DNA of 64,000 nt from Emticicia agri (lineage in GTDB: Bacteria; Bacteroidota; Bacteroidia; Cytophagales; Spirosomataceae): assembly GCA_945860265.1 (NCBI GenBank), contig CAMAQF010000003.1, positions 28,470 to 92,469 on the forward strand, given 5' to 3'. Within the stretch, counting starts at the first letter, position 1; each line of letters begins with the position of its first letter. The position numbers and the translations under genes were made by a program. Shown here piece after piece: positions 25,992-34,875 of this stretch. The notes under the pieces were generated by a model. The model had not been told where the DNA came from, searched no databases, and saw only the letters and a program-made list of their open reading frames with translations.

Positions 25992-26816
25992 ATGAATCCG
26001 TCCCTAAACATTTCCAATATAATGAACGACTATTCCTATGATAAGTATCTTGAACGACAGTCGTTTGAAATTACACCTGATTGTATCTTAGAGAAGTTAG
26101 CCTCGATTAAAAAGGCCAACAATTTTGAATGGATTGAAAATGACTGGAAACCAAATAGTTACGAAGGTTTTGGCGTGATAACCATGGTGAGAGATCACCC
26201 CAAAAATGAACTATTGATCACAAAATTAGAGGAAATACAGAAAGAGTTTGATTTGAAATTGGCAACAAAGGATAGAAATTTATTCTCAAAGTATTTTCAA
26301 TTACCTGCCACTAGCTATCACCAAACGCTTGCAAATTTGCTTTCAAACGAGCGTTTTCAGAAAAATATTATTGACCGTGATTTGCTCAAAAATTTCCCAA
26401 ATATTATAAAAGAAGCCTTTGAAAGATGTGATGAAGAAGAGTATTTTCAGCCAATTGCCATGAAGATGATTGGACTATCGGTATTTGGAACATGCGTTGC
26501 CATGCTCGGTACTTTTGTCCATGAGGGCGATTACCAAAGAATTACTGATATCAGGAATAGCATTTATAAGCAAGATAATTTAGCAGATTTGGACATAAAA
26601 ATGACTCGACCATTTATTGGACACATTACACTGACCTATTTTGAGGCCGAATTCATTGATTCAGAAAAGGCGAATTTGGGAACGGTAATTAATGAGATTA
26701 ATCAAAAATTAAGTGAGGAGGAAAATATCTTCTACATCAACTCGACTTCGCTGAGAAGATTTCATCATTTAGCCGAATTTTTAACAGTTGAAAATTACCC
26801 TAAAATTTTAATTTAA
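25992..26816 (+). CDS. 2H phosphoesterase superfamily protein, probable PhnP substitute
   Basis: The protein of about 274 residues (possible starts: TTG 25944, ATG 25992, ATG 26022) has two HxT motifs: HQTL at 26319 and HITL at 26622, about 101 residues apart. The second is in the strand context GHITLTYF. Paired HxT/S motifs of this kind define the 2H phosphoesterase superfamily (2'-5' RNA ligase and cyclic phosphodiesterase type). No PhnP (metallo-beta-lactamase cyclic phosphodiesterase) is in the window. A 2H enzyme in this position could open 5-phosphoribosyl 1,2-cyclic phosphate before PhnN acts. A different 2H family (DUF1045) is known from other phn operons. Specific activity is inferred. 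Confidence 0.75.
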   Translation: MNPSLNISNIMNDYSYDKYLERQSFEITPDCILEKLASIKKANNFEWIENDWKPNSYEGFGVITMVRDHPKNELLITKLEEIQKEFDLKLATKDRNLFSKYFQLPATSYHQTLANLLSNERFQKNIIDRDLLKNFPNIIKEAFERCDEEEYFQPIAMKMIGLSVFGTCVAMLGTFVHEGDYQRITDIRNSIYKQDNLADLDIKMTRPFIGHITLTYFEAEFIDSEKANLGTVINEINQKLSEEENIFYINSTSLRRFHHLAEFLTVENYPKILI

Positions 26817-26818
26817 GC

Positions 26819-27469
26819 ATGGAATATTTCGAGCATTTTCCTCCAAAAATAGAAACAAAAATACCATTTTTATTGACTGAAAAGCCAACCATAGACCCAA
26901 CTTGCATCATTCGTGATTCTTACCTCGGTGCTTATACGCAGTTGATGAAAAATACAATGCTGGTCGAATCAAGTTTTGGGGATTATAGTTATACGGCGGG
27001 TGATGTGCAAATTATCTATGCTGAAATCGGAAAATACTGTTCCATCGCCAATAGTGTTCGCATAAATCCAGGCAATCATGCTCATTGGCGGGTTTCGCAA
27101 CACCACATGACCTACAGACCTATGCAATATGGACTGGCAGAAGAAGACGATCATGATTTTTTTCAATGGCGACGTAATCATAAATGTATCATCGGACACG
27201 ATGTTTGGATTGGTCACGGTGCTTCAATAATGCCTGGGGTAAAAATTGGAACGGGGGCGATTATTGGTACGGGAGCTGTCGTTACAAAAAATATTGGTCC
27301 TTATGAAGTGGCAGTTGGTGTCCCAGCCAAAGTGATAAAAAAGCGGTTTTCGGACGAAATAATTGATAAATTATTGAAAAGTGAGTGGTGGAATTGGAGC
27401 AGAGAATCTCTTGAGGAAAATTTTAATGACCTTTTTTTAGTAGATACATTTTTAGCAAAACACATATAA
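26819..27469 (+). CDS. Phosphonate-operon hexapeptide-repeat transferase
   Basis: This 216-residue protein has left-handed beta-helix hexapeptide repeats ([36 protein letters not shown], about 121-156) and the loop [14 protein letters not shown] with histidines typical of xenobiotic/chloramphenicol-type acetyltransferases. The arrangement matches the transferase hexapeptide family found in phn operons (TIGR03308-type, by recollection). It may N-acetylate aminophosphonates, as the unrelated PhnO does, or detoxify substrates. The stop codon overlaps the next start by 1 bp, so it is translationally linked to the transporter genes. Confidence 0.85.
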   Translation: MEYFEHFPPKIETKIPFLLTEKPTIDPTCIIRDSYLGAYTQLMKNTMLVESSFGDYSYTAGDVQIIYAEIGKYCSIANSVRINPGNHAHWRVSQHHMTYRPMQYGLAEEDDHDFFQWRRNHKCIIGHDVWIGHGASIMPGVKIGTGAIIGTGAVVTKNIGPYEVAVGVPAKVIKKRFSDEIIDKLLKSEWWNWSRESLEENFNDLFLVDTFLAKHI

Positions 27470-28368
27470 TGAAAAACTTTTTACTGAGCCTTTTGAGTAT
27501 ATTTATTTTATCATGTAACGGTTCCAAAACTGATTCATTTAATAATCCTGATAAATTAATTATTGGGATTTATGCTGGGGACAATCCTAACCAAACAAAA
27601 GAAAACATCGTGTTTTTTCAAAAATATTTGGAGAAAGAATTGGGTAAAGAAGTTGAATATATTTTTACGTCGGATTACACTACGTTGGTAGAAGGAATCC
27701 AAAGAAAAAAATTGCATATCGCACAACTTTCACCTTTTTCTTACGTTCTCGCCACCCGAAAGCCCTGTTTAGTGCCTTTGGTTACTTTTGGGCTAAACAA
27801 TAAACCATCAAGTTATCACAGTATCATTTTTTCAAATAGTCAATCTGCTATTAAAAATATAGCAGATCTTCAAAAAAATGGAAAGAATCTTACCCTTTGT
27901 TTTGGTGATCCTGCCTCTACATCGGGTCATTTACTTCCCAGAGCTTATTTAAAATCCATTGGTTTTGAACCTGATAGTAGTTTTAAACAAGTGGTGTTTA
28001 CAGGCACCCATGCCGCTACAATTTTAAGTATAAAATCCAAAAAAATAGATATCGGATGCTCCTCAAGTGACCTCGCCTTGGACAGATTAATAAGAGAAGA
28101 AGTGGTAAAACAGTCAGATTTTAATATACTATGGACATCCGACGATATCATTAATGACACCTTTTCCGCCAGCATTGATTTAGATAAAAAGCTTATTGAG
28201 AAAATAAAAAAGGCATATTTAGAGGTACATAAGAAAGATTTTAATGCCTTTAAAAAATCTATTTTTAGGTTTTATCCCGATGCTCGGAATCGTCAGTTTA
28301 TACCCGTTTCAGACTCCATGTATAACAGTTTAAGAAAAGTAGCCGCCAATATTAAAGAACTGAAATAA
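27469..28368 (+). CDS. phnD: Phosphonate/phosphite ABC transporter binding lipoprotein PhnD (first copy)
   Basis: This 299-residue periplasmic binding protein is lipid-anchored (cysteine at residue 16, SIFILSC). The PhnD pattern is clear: YTTLVEGIQRKKLHIAQLSPFSYVLA, LCFGDPASTSGHLLPRAYLKSIGF and FTGTHAATILSIKSKKIDIGCSSSD. The S/T-S-G-H segment contacts the phosphonate group in known structures. It overlaps the hexapeptide gene and the next phnD by 1 bp each. The two tandem PhnD proteins differ enough to suggest different ligands, for instance phosphite, phosphate or aminophosphonate. Confidence 0.9.
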   Translation: MKNFLLSLLSIFILSCNGSKTDSFNNPDKLIIGIYAGDNPNQTKENIVFFQKYLEKELGKEVEYIFTSDYTTLVEGIQRKKLHIAQLSPFSYVLATRKPCLVPLVTFGLNNKPSSYHSIIFSNSQSAIKNIADLQKNGKNLTLCFGDPASTSGHLLPRAYLKSIGFEPDSSFKQVVFTGTHAATILSIKSKKIDIGCSSSDLALDRLIREEVVKQSDFNILWTSDDIINDTFSASIDLDKKLIEKIKKAYLEVHKKDFNAFKKSIFRFYPDARNRQFIPVSDSMYNSLRKVAANIKELK

Positions 28369-29282
28369 TGAAAAATGTCCTAATTTTTCTCATTAGTCTA
28401 TTGCTTTTTTCCTGTGGTAAAACATCCGATCTTGACGAAAACAATATTCCCAAAAAAATTGTAGTCGTTTTCAACAATTCAGGAGATAATACCGGTTCAT
28501 TAATAAAAGCTCGAGAAAAATTCAAAAATTATTTGTCTAAAAAGCTAAATAAAGAAGTTGAACTTTACATCACAACCGATTACACTTCGGTGATAGAAGC
28601 GATTAACTCCAAAAAGGCACATATTGCTTATTTGAGTCCATTTTCTTACATTTTGGCTGCACAAAAGAAAAATGTAACGCCGCTGGTTGCGGTGGGAATG
28701 AACGGCGAACCACGCATGTATAGTAGTATAATTTTTACGAGTAGTAAATCAAGTATTAAAAGTATTGAAGACGTTAAAAAACGAGCAAAATCCTTAAACT
28801 TGTGCTTTGTGGACCCAGCCTCTGCCTCCGGGCATTTGGTGCCAAGAGCCTACCTTGAAAGTATTGGATTAAGTCCAGATAATGCCTTTAAAGAAACCCT
28901 TTTCGCTGGTACCCACCCCGCTTCTGTGCTGACCGTAACGTCAAGTAAAGTTGATATTGGTTGTACCACTGCCGAATTTGGTTTACAAAAAATGATAAAA
29001 GAAGGGATTATTAAAAAAGAGGAGGTCAGAATTCTGTGGACTTCAGACCCAATTGTTGCCAGCCCAATTTGTATTCGTAGTGATATAAATCAAGAATATA
29101 TCGAAAAAATCAAAGGCATTTATTTGAATTTGGCAAAGGATGACCCCGAAGTTTTTACTTCCTACATCAAAGTTTTCTACGCCGACGCTAATAAAATGGC
29201 TTATTTTCCGGTGAATGATTCATTGTATAATGGCATTCGAAAAATAGCGAGAGGCATTAAAGACATAAATTTATTCAAATAA
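28368..29282 (+). CDS. phnD: Phosphonate/phosphite ABC transporter binding lipoprotein PhnD (second copy)
   Basis: This 304-residue paralogue has a lipobox cysteine at residue 16 (LLLFSC). Conserved stretches parallel the first copy: YTSVIEAINSKKAHIAYLSPFSYILA, LCFVDPASASGHLVPRAYLESIGL and FAGTHPASVLTVTSSKVDIGCTTAE. Identity to the first copy is evident by eye throughout, so this is a tandem duplication followed by divergence. It ends 1 bp before phnC. Two binding proteins with two permeases may give one system of broader specificity. Confidence 0.9.
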   Translation: MKNVLIFLISLLLFSCGKTSDLDENNIPKKIVVVFNNSGDNTGSLIKAREKFKNYLSKKLNKEVELYITTDYTSVIEAINSKKAHIAYLSPFSYILAAQKKNVTPLVAVGMNGEPRMYSSIIFTSSKSSIKSIEDVKKRAKSLNLCFVDPASASGHLVPRAYLESIGLSPDNAFKETLFAGTHPASVLTVTSSKVDIGCTTAEFGLQKMIKEGIIKKEEVRILWTSDPIVASPICIRSDINQEYIEKIKGIYLNLAKDDPEVFTSYIKVFYADANKMAYFPVNDSLYNGIRKIARGIKDINLFK

Positions 29283-29283
29283 A

Positions 29284-30054
29284 ATGATAGAAGTTATCAA
29301 TATATCCAAGACGCTACCCAATGGCAAAAAGCTTTTAGACAACATTTCTTTCAAAGTAAAAAAAGGAGAATTTGTTGGCATTTTGGGAGCTTCAGGTGCT
29401 GGGAAAACATTAACTTTGAGGAGTTTAAATGGCTTGCTAAAGCCGGATTCAGGTTCAGTAATTTTCAAAAATGAAATAGGCGAAAAAGTTAATATTTGTG
29501 CACTTTCCAATAAAAAACTCAGAAAAGTAAGGCAAAAAATTGGGGTAATTTTCCAAGGCTATCACTTAGTTCAAAGGCTGAGTGTGTTAGAAAATGTGAT
29601 GATTGGCCGTCTCGGGAGCATAACTACTTTTAGAAGTATTTTTTACGGATTTACAGACGCCGAAGCACACGAAGCCATGGGAGCATTGGAAAAAGTAAAC
29701 ATGGAACACTTGGCTAATAATAAAGTTTCAAGTCTTAGTGGTGGCGAAAAACAGCGTGTAGGCATCGCCAGAGCTATTTTTCAAAAACCAAACTTACTTT
29801 TGGCCGATGAACCCATCTCCAATTTAGACCCTAAAAACGCCAAATTAATTATGAAAATGATAAAGCCACTTTCTGAGGAGATTCCGGTGATTGGGGTTTT
29901 TCATCAACCAGAAATGACGGCTAAATATTGCACGAGAGTGATTGCTATTAAAGAAGGAAAAATTATTTACGATGGCCAGCCAAATTTGAGCGAAAGCCAA
30001 CTTTCAGAAATCTACGGGGAAGAATTATCAACGCTGGCATTGCAAGTAAAATGA
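29284..30054 (+). CDS. phnC: Phosphonate ABC transporter ATPase PhnC
   Basis: This 256-residue importer ATPase carries Walker A GASGAGKT (about 36-43), Q-loop IFQGYHLVQRLSVLENVMIGRLG (the ENVMIGRLG stretch is PhnC-like), signature SLSGGEKQRVGIARAI, Walker B LLLADEPISNLD and switch histidine GVFHQPE. It powers the two PhnE permeases encoded next. The stop overlaps the phnE start by 4 bp (ATGA-type coupling). Confidence 0.93.
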   Translation: MIEVINISKTLPNGKKLLDNISFKVKKGEFVGILGASGAGKTLTLRSLNGLLKPDSGSVIFKNEIGEKVNICALSNKKLRKVRQKIGVIFQGYHLVQRLSVLENVMIGRLGSITTFRSIFYGFTDAEAHEAMGALEKVNMEHLANNKVSSLSGGEKQRVGIARAIFQKPNLLLADEPISNLDPKNAKLIMKMIKPLSEEIPVIGVFHQPEMTAKYCTRVIAIKEGKIIYDGQPNLSESQLSEIYGEELSTLALQVK

Positions 30055-30845
30055 AATTAGCCGAATTTAAAATATCAAGATATAAAAACGTCGTCTTGCC
30101 AACAGGAGGACTTATTTTCCTGACTTTTTTAGCTTCAAAATCATGTAAAATTGATTTTTCAGACTTTGGTGAAGGAATAGCAAACGGGACATTTTTTATC
30201 GCCAAGATGTTTCCTCCCGACTGGGCTGCTTTCCCAGAAATGCTTCAACCTACTTTTGATACCATTTTGCTTGCATTTTTAGGTACTATTTTTGGCACCA
30301 TACTTTCACTATTTGTCGCATTTTTTGCGGCTGCTAATCTATGCAATCTTTGGGTTCGCAACATCACACGATCCTTGATAAGCATTGAGCGGTCTATTCC
30401 AGAACTTTTTATTTTGTTGATTCTCATTACTGCCTTTGGTTTAGGAGCTGTACCAGCCATTATAGCCATAGCTTTGGGTTGCGTGGGCATGCTGGGCAAG
30501 TTATTGGCCGATACAATTGAGGATATTCCACCCACGCTGATGGATTCTGTGGCCTCTATTGGAGCAAACAAAATTCAAATCATTGCTTTCGCCGTGATGC
30601 CCGAAATCATACCAAATCTAATCTCCTATGCCTTGTTTCGATTTGAAGTTAATATTCGCCTTTCGGTACTTTTAGGAGCCATTGGAGCAGGGGGAATTGG
30701 TTATGAACTCGAAAATTCTTTTAGTTTATTAGAATATCACCGTGCTTTTTCAGCCTTACTTATTGTGCTAGTTTTGGTTTTTAGTATTGAGCGTTTGTCT
30801 TCTTTTTTTAGAAATAAATTAAAAAATGCAATAGTTTTGAAATGA
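30051..30845 (+). CDS. phnE: Phosphonate ABC transporter permease PhnE (first copy)
   Basis: This 264-residue inner-membrane permease has about six hydrophobic segments. The cytoplasmic EAA-like loop is LLADTIEDIPPTLMDSVASIGANKIQIIAFAVMPEIIPNLISY. PhnE-type features include MFPPDWAAFPEMLQPTFDTILLAFLGTIFGTILS near the start and RFEVNIRLSVLLGAIGAGGIGYEL near the end. It overlaps the second permease by 4 bp. Together with it, it probably forms a heterodimeric channel. Confidence 0.92.
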   Translation: MKLAEFKISRYKNVVLPTGGLIFLTFLASKSCKIDFSDFGEGIANGTFFIAKMFPPDWAAFPEMLQPTFDTILLAFLGTIFGTILSLFVAFFAAANLCNLWVRNITRSLISIERSIPELFILLILITAFGLGAVPAIIAIALGCVGMLGKLLADTIEDIPPTLMDSVASIGANKIQIIAFAVMPEIIPNLISYALFRFEVNIRLSVLLGAIGAGGIGYELENSFSLLEYHRAFSALLIVLVLVFSIERLSSFFRNKLKNAIVLK

Positions 30846-31648
30846 GCGATTTTAAAATTGATTTACCTTCCGCAAAATTTAAGCAAAAGGCAACGCTCAC
30901 GAGCATTGTTATTCTTTTAGTGGCTTTGCTTTGTTCGTATATACAGTTTAATCCGTTAGTGATTTTTACAGAATTTCATTTCTTGCAAGAATTTTTTGTT
31001 GAAATGTTTCCGCCCAATTATGCTTTATTTTACGAAAATGAAGGGGTAGGTCAATCCATTTTACAAACACTTTCCATGGCTTTTTTAGGTACCATTTTTG
31101 GAGGTTTTATCGGCTTTATTTTATCATTTTTTGCGGCAAATAATATTTTTCAATTACCTTTTTTGAGAAATTTTTCTAAGTCATTTTTGGCAATGATTAG
31201 GGTAATTCCGAGTTTGGTGGTAATTCTAATTTTTGTGATTGCTGTGGGTCCTGGTTCATTTGCAGGAGTTTTGACTTTAATTGTCACCACCATTGGTGTT
31301 TTTGGAAAGCTATTTACTGAGGTCTTAGAAAATGCCGAAGACGCACCTTCTGAGTCTATTTATTGTGTTGGAGCATCACATGTACAAGTAATCCGTTATT
31401 CCATCATTCCACAAGTTTTGCCCGCATTAATTTCTAATTTATTATATGCTTTTGACTTAAATATGCGGGCTGCCATTGGCTTAGGTATTTTTGGAGGAGG
31501 CGGTATCGGTTTTAAGCTTTATATGGCCATGCGGGTTTTGCATTATCAAGACGCTACCGCACTCATCACCATGATTGTGCTCATGCTTCTAATTGTTGAA
31601 AATACCTCTAATTTTTTGAGAGGCAAACTGTTAGGAGAAAAATTGTAA
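30842..31648 (+). CDS. phnE: Phosphonate ABC transporter permease PhnE (second copy)
   Basis: This 268-residue permease parallels the first: EMFPPNYALFYENEGVGQSILQTLSMAFLGTIFGG, an EAA-type loop (LFTEVLENAEDAPSESIYCVGASHVQVIRYSIIPQVLPALIS) and the terminal DLNMRAAIGLGIFGGGGIGFKLYMAM. Two adjacent PhnE genes occur in other organisms and usually act as a pair. The YncE-phosphoesterase gene follows after 61 bp without an obvious terminator, so it may be in the same transcript. Confidence 0.92.
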   Translation: MSDFKIDLPSAKFKQKATLTSIVILLVALLCSYIQFNPLVIFTEFHFLQEFFVEMFPPNYALFYENEGVGQSILQTLSMAFLGTIFGGFIGFILSFFAANNIFQLPFLRNFSKSFLAMIRVIPSLVVILIFVIAVGPGSFAGVLTLIVTTIGVFGKLFTEVLENAEDAPSESIYCVGASHVQVIRYSIIPQVLPALISNLLYAFDLNMRAAIGLGIFGGGGIGFKLYMAMRVLHYQDATALITMIVLMLLIVENTSNFLRGKLLGEKL

Positions 31649-31709
31649 TTTTGCTTTGAATGTATATAAAATAATAAACTTTCAGTGATATTTTAATCTT
31701 AAACAAAAA

Positions 31710-34451
31710 ATGAAACAGATGAAAAATAATTTTAAACTTGTTTTTGCTTTTTTATTGACTTCCGTAGTTTTTTTGGCTTGCAAAACCAACCAAATTAGCC
31801 AAAAATCAGGGAGCGAATACCGAAATGAAAATGACGACCGTACGCTTTTTGCAACAGAAGCACCTTTCATTATGCCTTACAACCGAATTTTAGATGCTGC
31901 GGGCGAATCGGTTGAATTCGGCGATGGTACTTTTGAAAACCATAGTTTGGACGCCATAAAACTGTCCGACAATCGAACATTGGTCGTGGAAGACCGTTTT
32001 GGTATTGCTTTTTTTGATATAAATTCTAAAAAATTAATTGATAGATACAGCTATAATTCAGATACAAAATTCAAGGGAACGATGAGTACGTTTTCGGGAA
32101 TAAGTACCATTGTTCACCACGATTCTACATTTATTTTTTGGGGAGCAGGCGGGCGAGACATATTCTTAGGCGGTGGCAATGTTGGCAAAGCCAATTCATT
32201 TGTTATGCAGGCACATTGGGATGGCAAAAAGGCGAAATTGATTAATGTCTTTCCTTTTACACCCATTTCCCCTGCTACAATTGCCTTGCCAAATCAAGTT
32301 ATTCCTAAAATTGAGAATGGGCAATTGTATATTTATACGGTGTTGAATGGTAATAATAAAATGGCAAAAGTGCGAGTAGCTGACGGCAAGAAAATATACG
32401 AAGTGCCGACTGGTGTAGCACCGTACGGAATTGAAATAATTGACGAAAAAGCATTTGTAACTAACTGGGCTGGTCCCTTACCAGATTCTACTAATGGTTT
32501 AGAAACAGCAGGTATTCCGTGGGGGAAAGCGTATATTGACCCTAAAACGGGTGCGATGAACCAAGGATCCGTCTCGATTTTGAATACTAATTCGGGCATT
32601 GTTTTGAAAGAAATAAAAGTAGGTTTGCACCCGAGTGCGATTATTTCAAGTCCAGATAAAAATTTTATTTATGTAGCTAATGGAAATAGCGATTATATTT
32701 CTGTGATAAATGCTCCACTTGGTATTGTAGTTGATTCAATAGATGTGGGGCTTTTTAGGAATAGAAAAGAATATGTTGGCTCATCTCCAAACGGCTTGGC
32801 TATCAATAGCGATGGCTCGGTTTTGTACGTGGCCAATGGATTGGATAATGCTATTTGTGTGGTTGATTTAAAGAATAGATCGGATAAGAACAAGTATAAA
32901 ATTATGGGCTACATTCCCACTGAAGCATACCCTTCTTCCATCTTGTTGCATGATAATAGCATGATTGTTTGTAATTTGGAATCAACCGGGGCGAGGGCTT
33001 TAAATGATACAGATTTTGATGATGAAGGCAAAAATCCAAAGAAGAAAATTAAGGCTTTTAATGCCCATAAACAAATGGCTTCAATCTCGTTTATTGATAT
33101 TCCAAATCAAAGCGAATTGAATGTTTTTACAGAAAAAGTTCAAAAACTGAATTTGTCTTACCGCATGGAATTAACCGCCCGTGCACCTAGACCAAACGTA
33201 GCTCCCGTGCCTGTTCCTGAGCGGATTGGTGAGCCTTCGGTGTTTAAACATGTGTTGTATATTATCAAAGAAAATCGTACTTATGACCAAGTTATGGGGG
33301 ATTTACCGCAAGGTCGCGGAATGAAACCGCTTTGTATTTTTGGCGATTCTATTACCCCAAACCAACATCAAATCGCAAAAGATTATTTGTTATTAGACAA
33401 TTATCATGTGTCGGGTAAGGGTTCAGCCGAAGGACATCACTGGGCTTCGGCGGGTATGGTTACGGATTATACCGAAAAGTCTGTGCGAGCTTGGTTTCGC
33501 AGCTACCCGCACGTGCTATACGATGCGATGGTTTATAACAAAAACGGTTTGATTTGGAACAATGCCCTAGATCATGGCAAGACCGTACGAATTTATGGCG
33601 AAGCATGCGATTTTCATATTGACGGAGAAAAAAAATACGATTGGAAATCACTTTTTGACAAACGTAAAAACAACGATTTGGCGGATTTCAAATACCATAG
33701 CACTACCACTATTTCAAGAATTCGTCCGTTTTTATCGCAAACTTTTCCTGGAGGAGATAACGAAACCGTTTCGGACCAAATGCGTGCGGATGATTTTATA
33801 AGGGAACTAAATGAAACCGAAGCAAATGGCGGTGAATTGCCGAATTTGATGGTGATGGCTTTACCAAACGACCATACGGCAGGAACAAATCCCATGTTTC
33901 CAACGCCCAGAGCCATGGTGGCTGATAACGACTTGGCATTAGGCAGAATCGTGGAAGCAATAAACAACAGTAAATTTGCCGAAAATACGGTAATTTTTGT
34001 TTCAGAAGACGACTCACAAGCGGGCTGGGATCATATATCTTCCTACCGAACCACCGGTTTTGTCATCAGTCCGTATAATCGACTTCAAAAAACCGTGAGC
34101 ACGCAATATAACCAAACTTCCATGCTTCGTACGATGGAACAGATTTTAGGTTTACCGCCAATGAACGTTATTGATGCCACTGCTTTACCAATGTTTGATT
34201 GTTTTAGCAAAACGCCTGATTTTTCTTTTAAATATAAGCCCCGTCAAAACCTAATTCCACTTGATGAGATGAATCCTATCAGAGCGAAATTATCAGGAGC
34301 GGCACTCAAGTTTCATGACCAATCGATTAAATATGCCTTCCAAGAAATTGACAAAGGACATGACGATATTTTGAATAAAATCCTTTGGTTTTCTGTAAAA
34401 GGAAAAAAGAAATATCCAGCAAAATTGGCTGGAGGGGTTGATGAAGATTGA
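31710..34451 (+). CDS. Lipoprotein YncE beta-propeller / phosphoesterase fusion (4 of 5)
   Basis: This 913-residue protein has a lipoprotein signal with cysteine at residue 25 (SVVFLAC). The propeller spans roughly 50-400 (for example SVSILNTNSGIVLKEIKVGLHPSAIISSPDKNFIYVANGN). The phosphoesterase domain has ENRTYD (about 521), SAEGHHW (about 571, Asp to Glu compared with the other copies), NDHTAG and EDDSQAGWDHISSYRT (about 765), where the usual VDAHRS is replaced by ISSYRT. The loss of that histidine may alter the metal site. It is the most divergent of the five and is encoded directly after the phosphonate transporter genes. Cleavage of phosphonate or phosphate esters before uptake is a plausible but untested role. 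Confidence 0.85.
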   Translation: MKQMKNNFKLVFAFLLTSVVFLACKTNQISQKSGSEYRNENDDRTLFATEAPFIMPYNRILDAAGESVEFGDGTFENHSLDAIKLSDNRTLVVEDRFGIAFFDINSKKLIDRYSYNSDTKFKGTMSTFSGISTIVHHDSTFIFWGAGGRDIFLGGGNVGKANSFVMQAHWDGKKAKLINVFPFTPISPATIALPNQVIPKIENGQLYIYTVLNGNNKMAKVRVADGKKIYEVPTGVAPYGIEIIDEKAFVTNWAGPLPDSTNGLETAGIPWGKAYIDPKTGAMNQGSVSILNTNSGIVLKEIKVGLHPSAIISSPDKNFIYVANGNSDYISVINAPLGIVVDSIDVGLFRNRKEYVGSSPNGLAINSDGSVLYVANGLDNAICVVDLKNRSDKNKYKIMGYIPTEAYPSSILLHDNSMIVCNLESTGARALNDTDFDDEGKNPKKKIKAFNAHKQMASISFIDIPNQSELNVFTEKVQKLNLSYRMELTARAPRPNVAPVPVPERIGEPSVFKHVLYIIKENRTYDQVMGDLPQGRGMKPLCIFGDSITPNQHQIAKDYLLLDNYHVSGKGSAEGHHWASAGMVTDYTEKSVRAWFRSYPHVLYDAMVYNKNGLIWNNALDHGKTVRIYGEACDFHIDGEKKYDWKSLFDKRKNNDLADFKYHSTTTISRIRPFLSQTFPGGDNETVSDQMRADDFIRELNETEANGGELPNLMVMALPNDHTAGTNPMFPTPRAMVADNDLALGRIVEAINNSKFAENTVIFVSEDDSQAGWDHISSYRTTGFVISPYNRLQKTVSTQYNQTSMLRTMEQILGLPPMNVIDATALPMFDCFSKTPDFSFKYKPRQNLIPLDEMNPIRAKLSGAALKFHDQSIKYAFQEIDKGHDDILNKILWFSVKGKKKYPAKLAGGVDED

Positions 34452-34652
34452 AATTTGAACTAGGAGTATTATCAAAAAGCAAAAACTCATTTTAAGTAGA
34501 AATTGACTATTGAAACAGTAAATAGGAATAAGGTTTTATGATTGACGAAGCTATCATTTAGCGAAAACCTAGTATAAAAAACGTGTAAAAGACCTTTAAA
34601 AATCAGTCTCCTTTACTTCTGAAAATAGGACTAAATTCCTGTTTAATGGAAT

Positions 34653-34690
34653 AAACAAAGCCCACATTTGTTTGAATGTGGGCTTTGTTT
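34653..34690. terminator. Bidirectional terminator between convergent genes
   Basis: A perfect 16-bp stem (AAACAAAGCCCACATT with AATGTGGGCTTTGTTT) with a 6-nt loop lies between the rightward gene ending at 34451 and the leftward gene ending at 34876. The T-rich ends on both strands fit a shared terminator. The remainder of 34452-34875 shows no convincing gene. Confidence 0.85.
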
Positions 34691-34875
34691 ATGAATAAGA
34701 TAAATATTTACTCAGCTTTCAAAGACGTTTCGGTTGAGTAATTAGAAATTATAGAAATTGGAATTGAATGTAATTGCATAATCAATTCTAAAAATCAATT
34801 TGATGATTGGCTTGCCAAAAGTGATAAAACGTCAAATTTTTGATATAAAATCACTTTTAAAATCACCCATAAACT

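Noticed and set aside
33574..33801. Rightward 75-codon frame within the fourth YncE-phosphoesterase
   Set aside because: Frame shadow of a clearly conserved gene.
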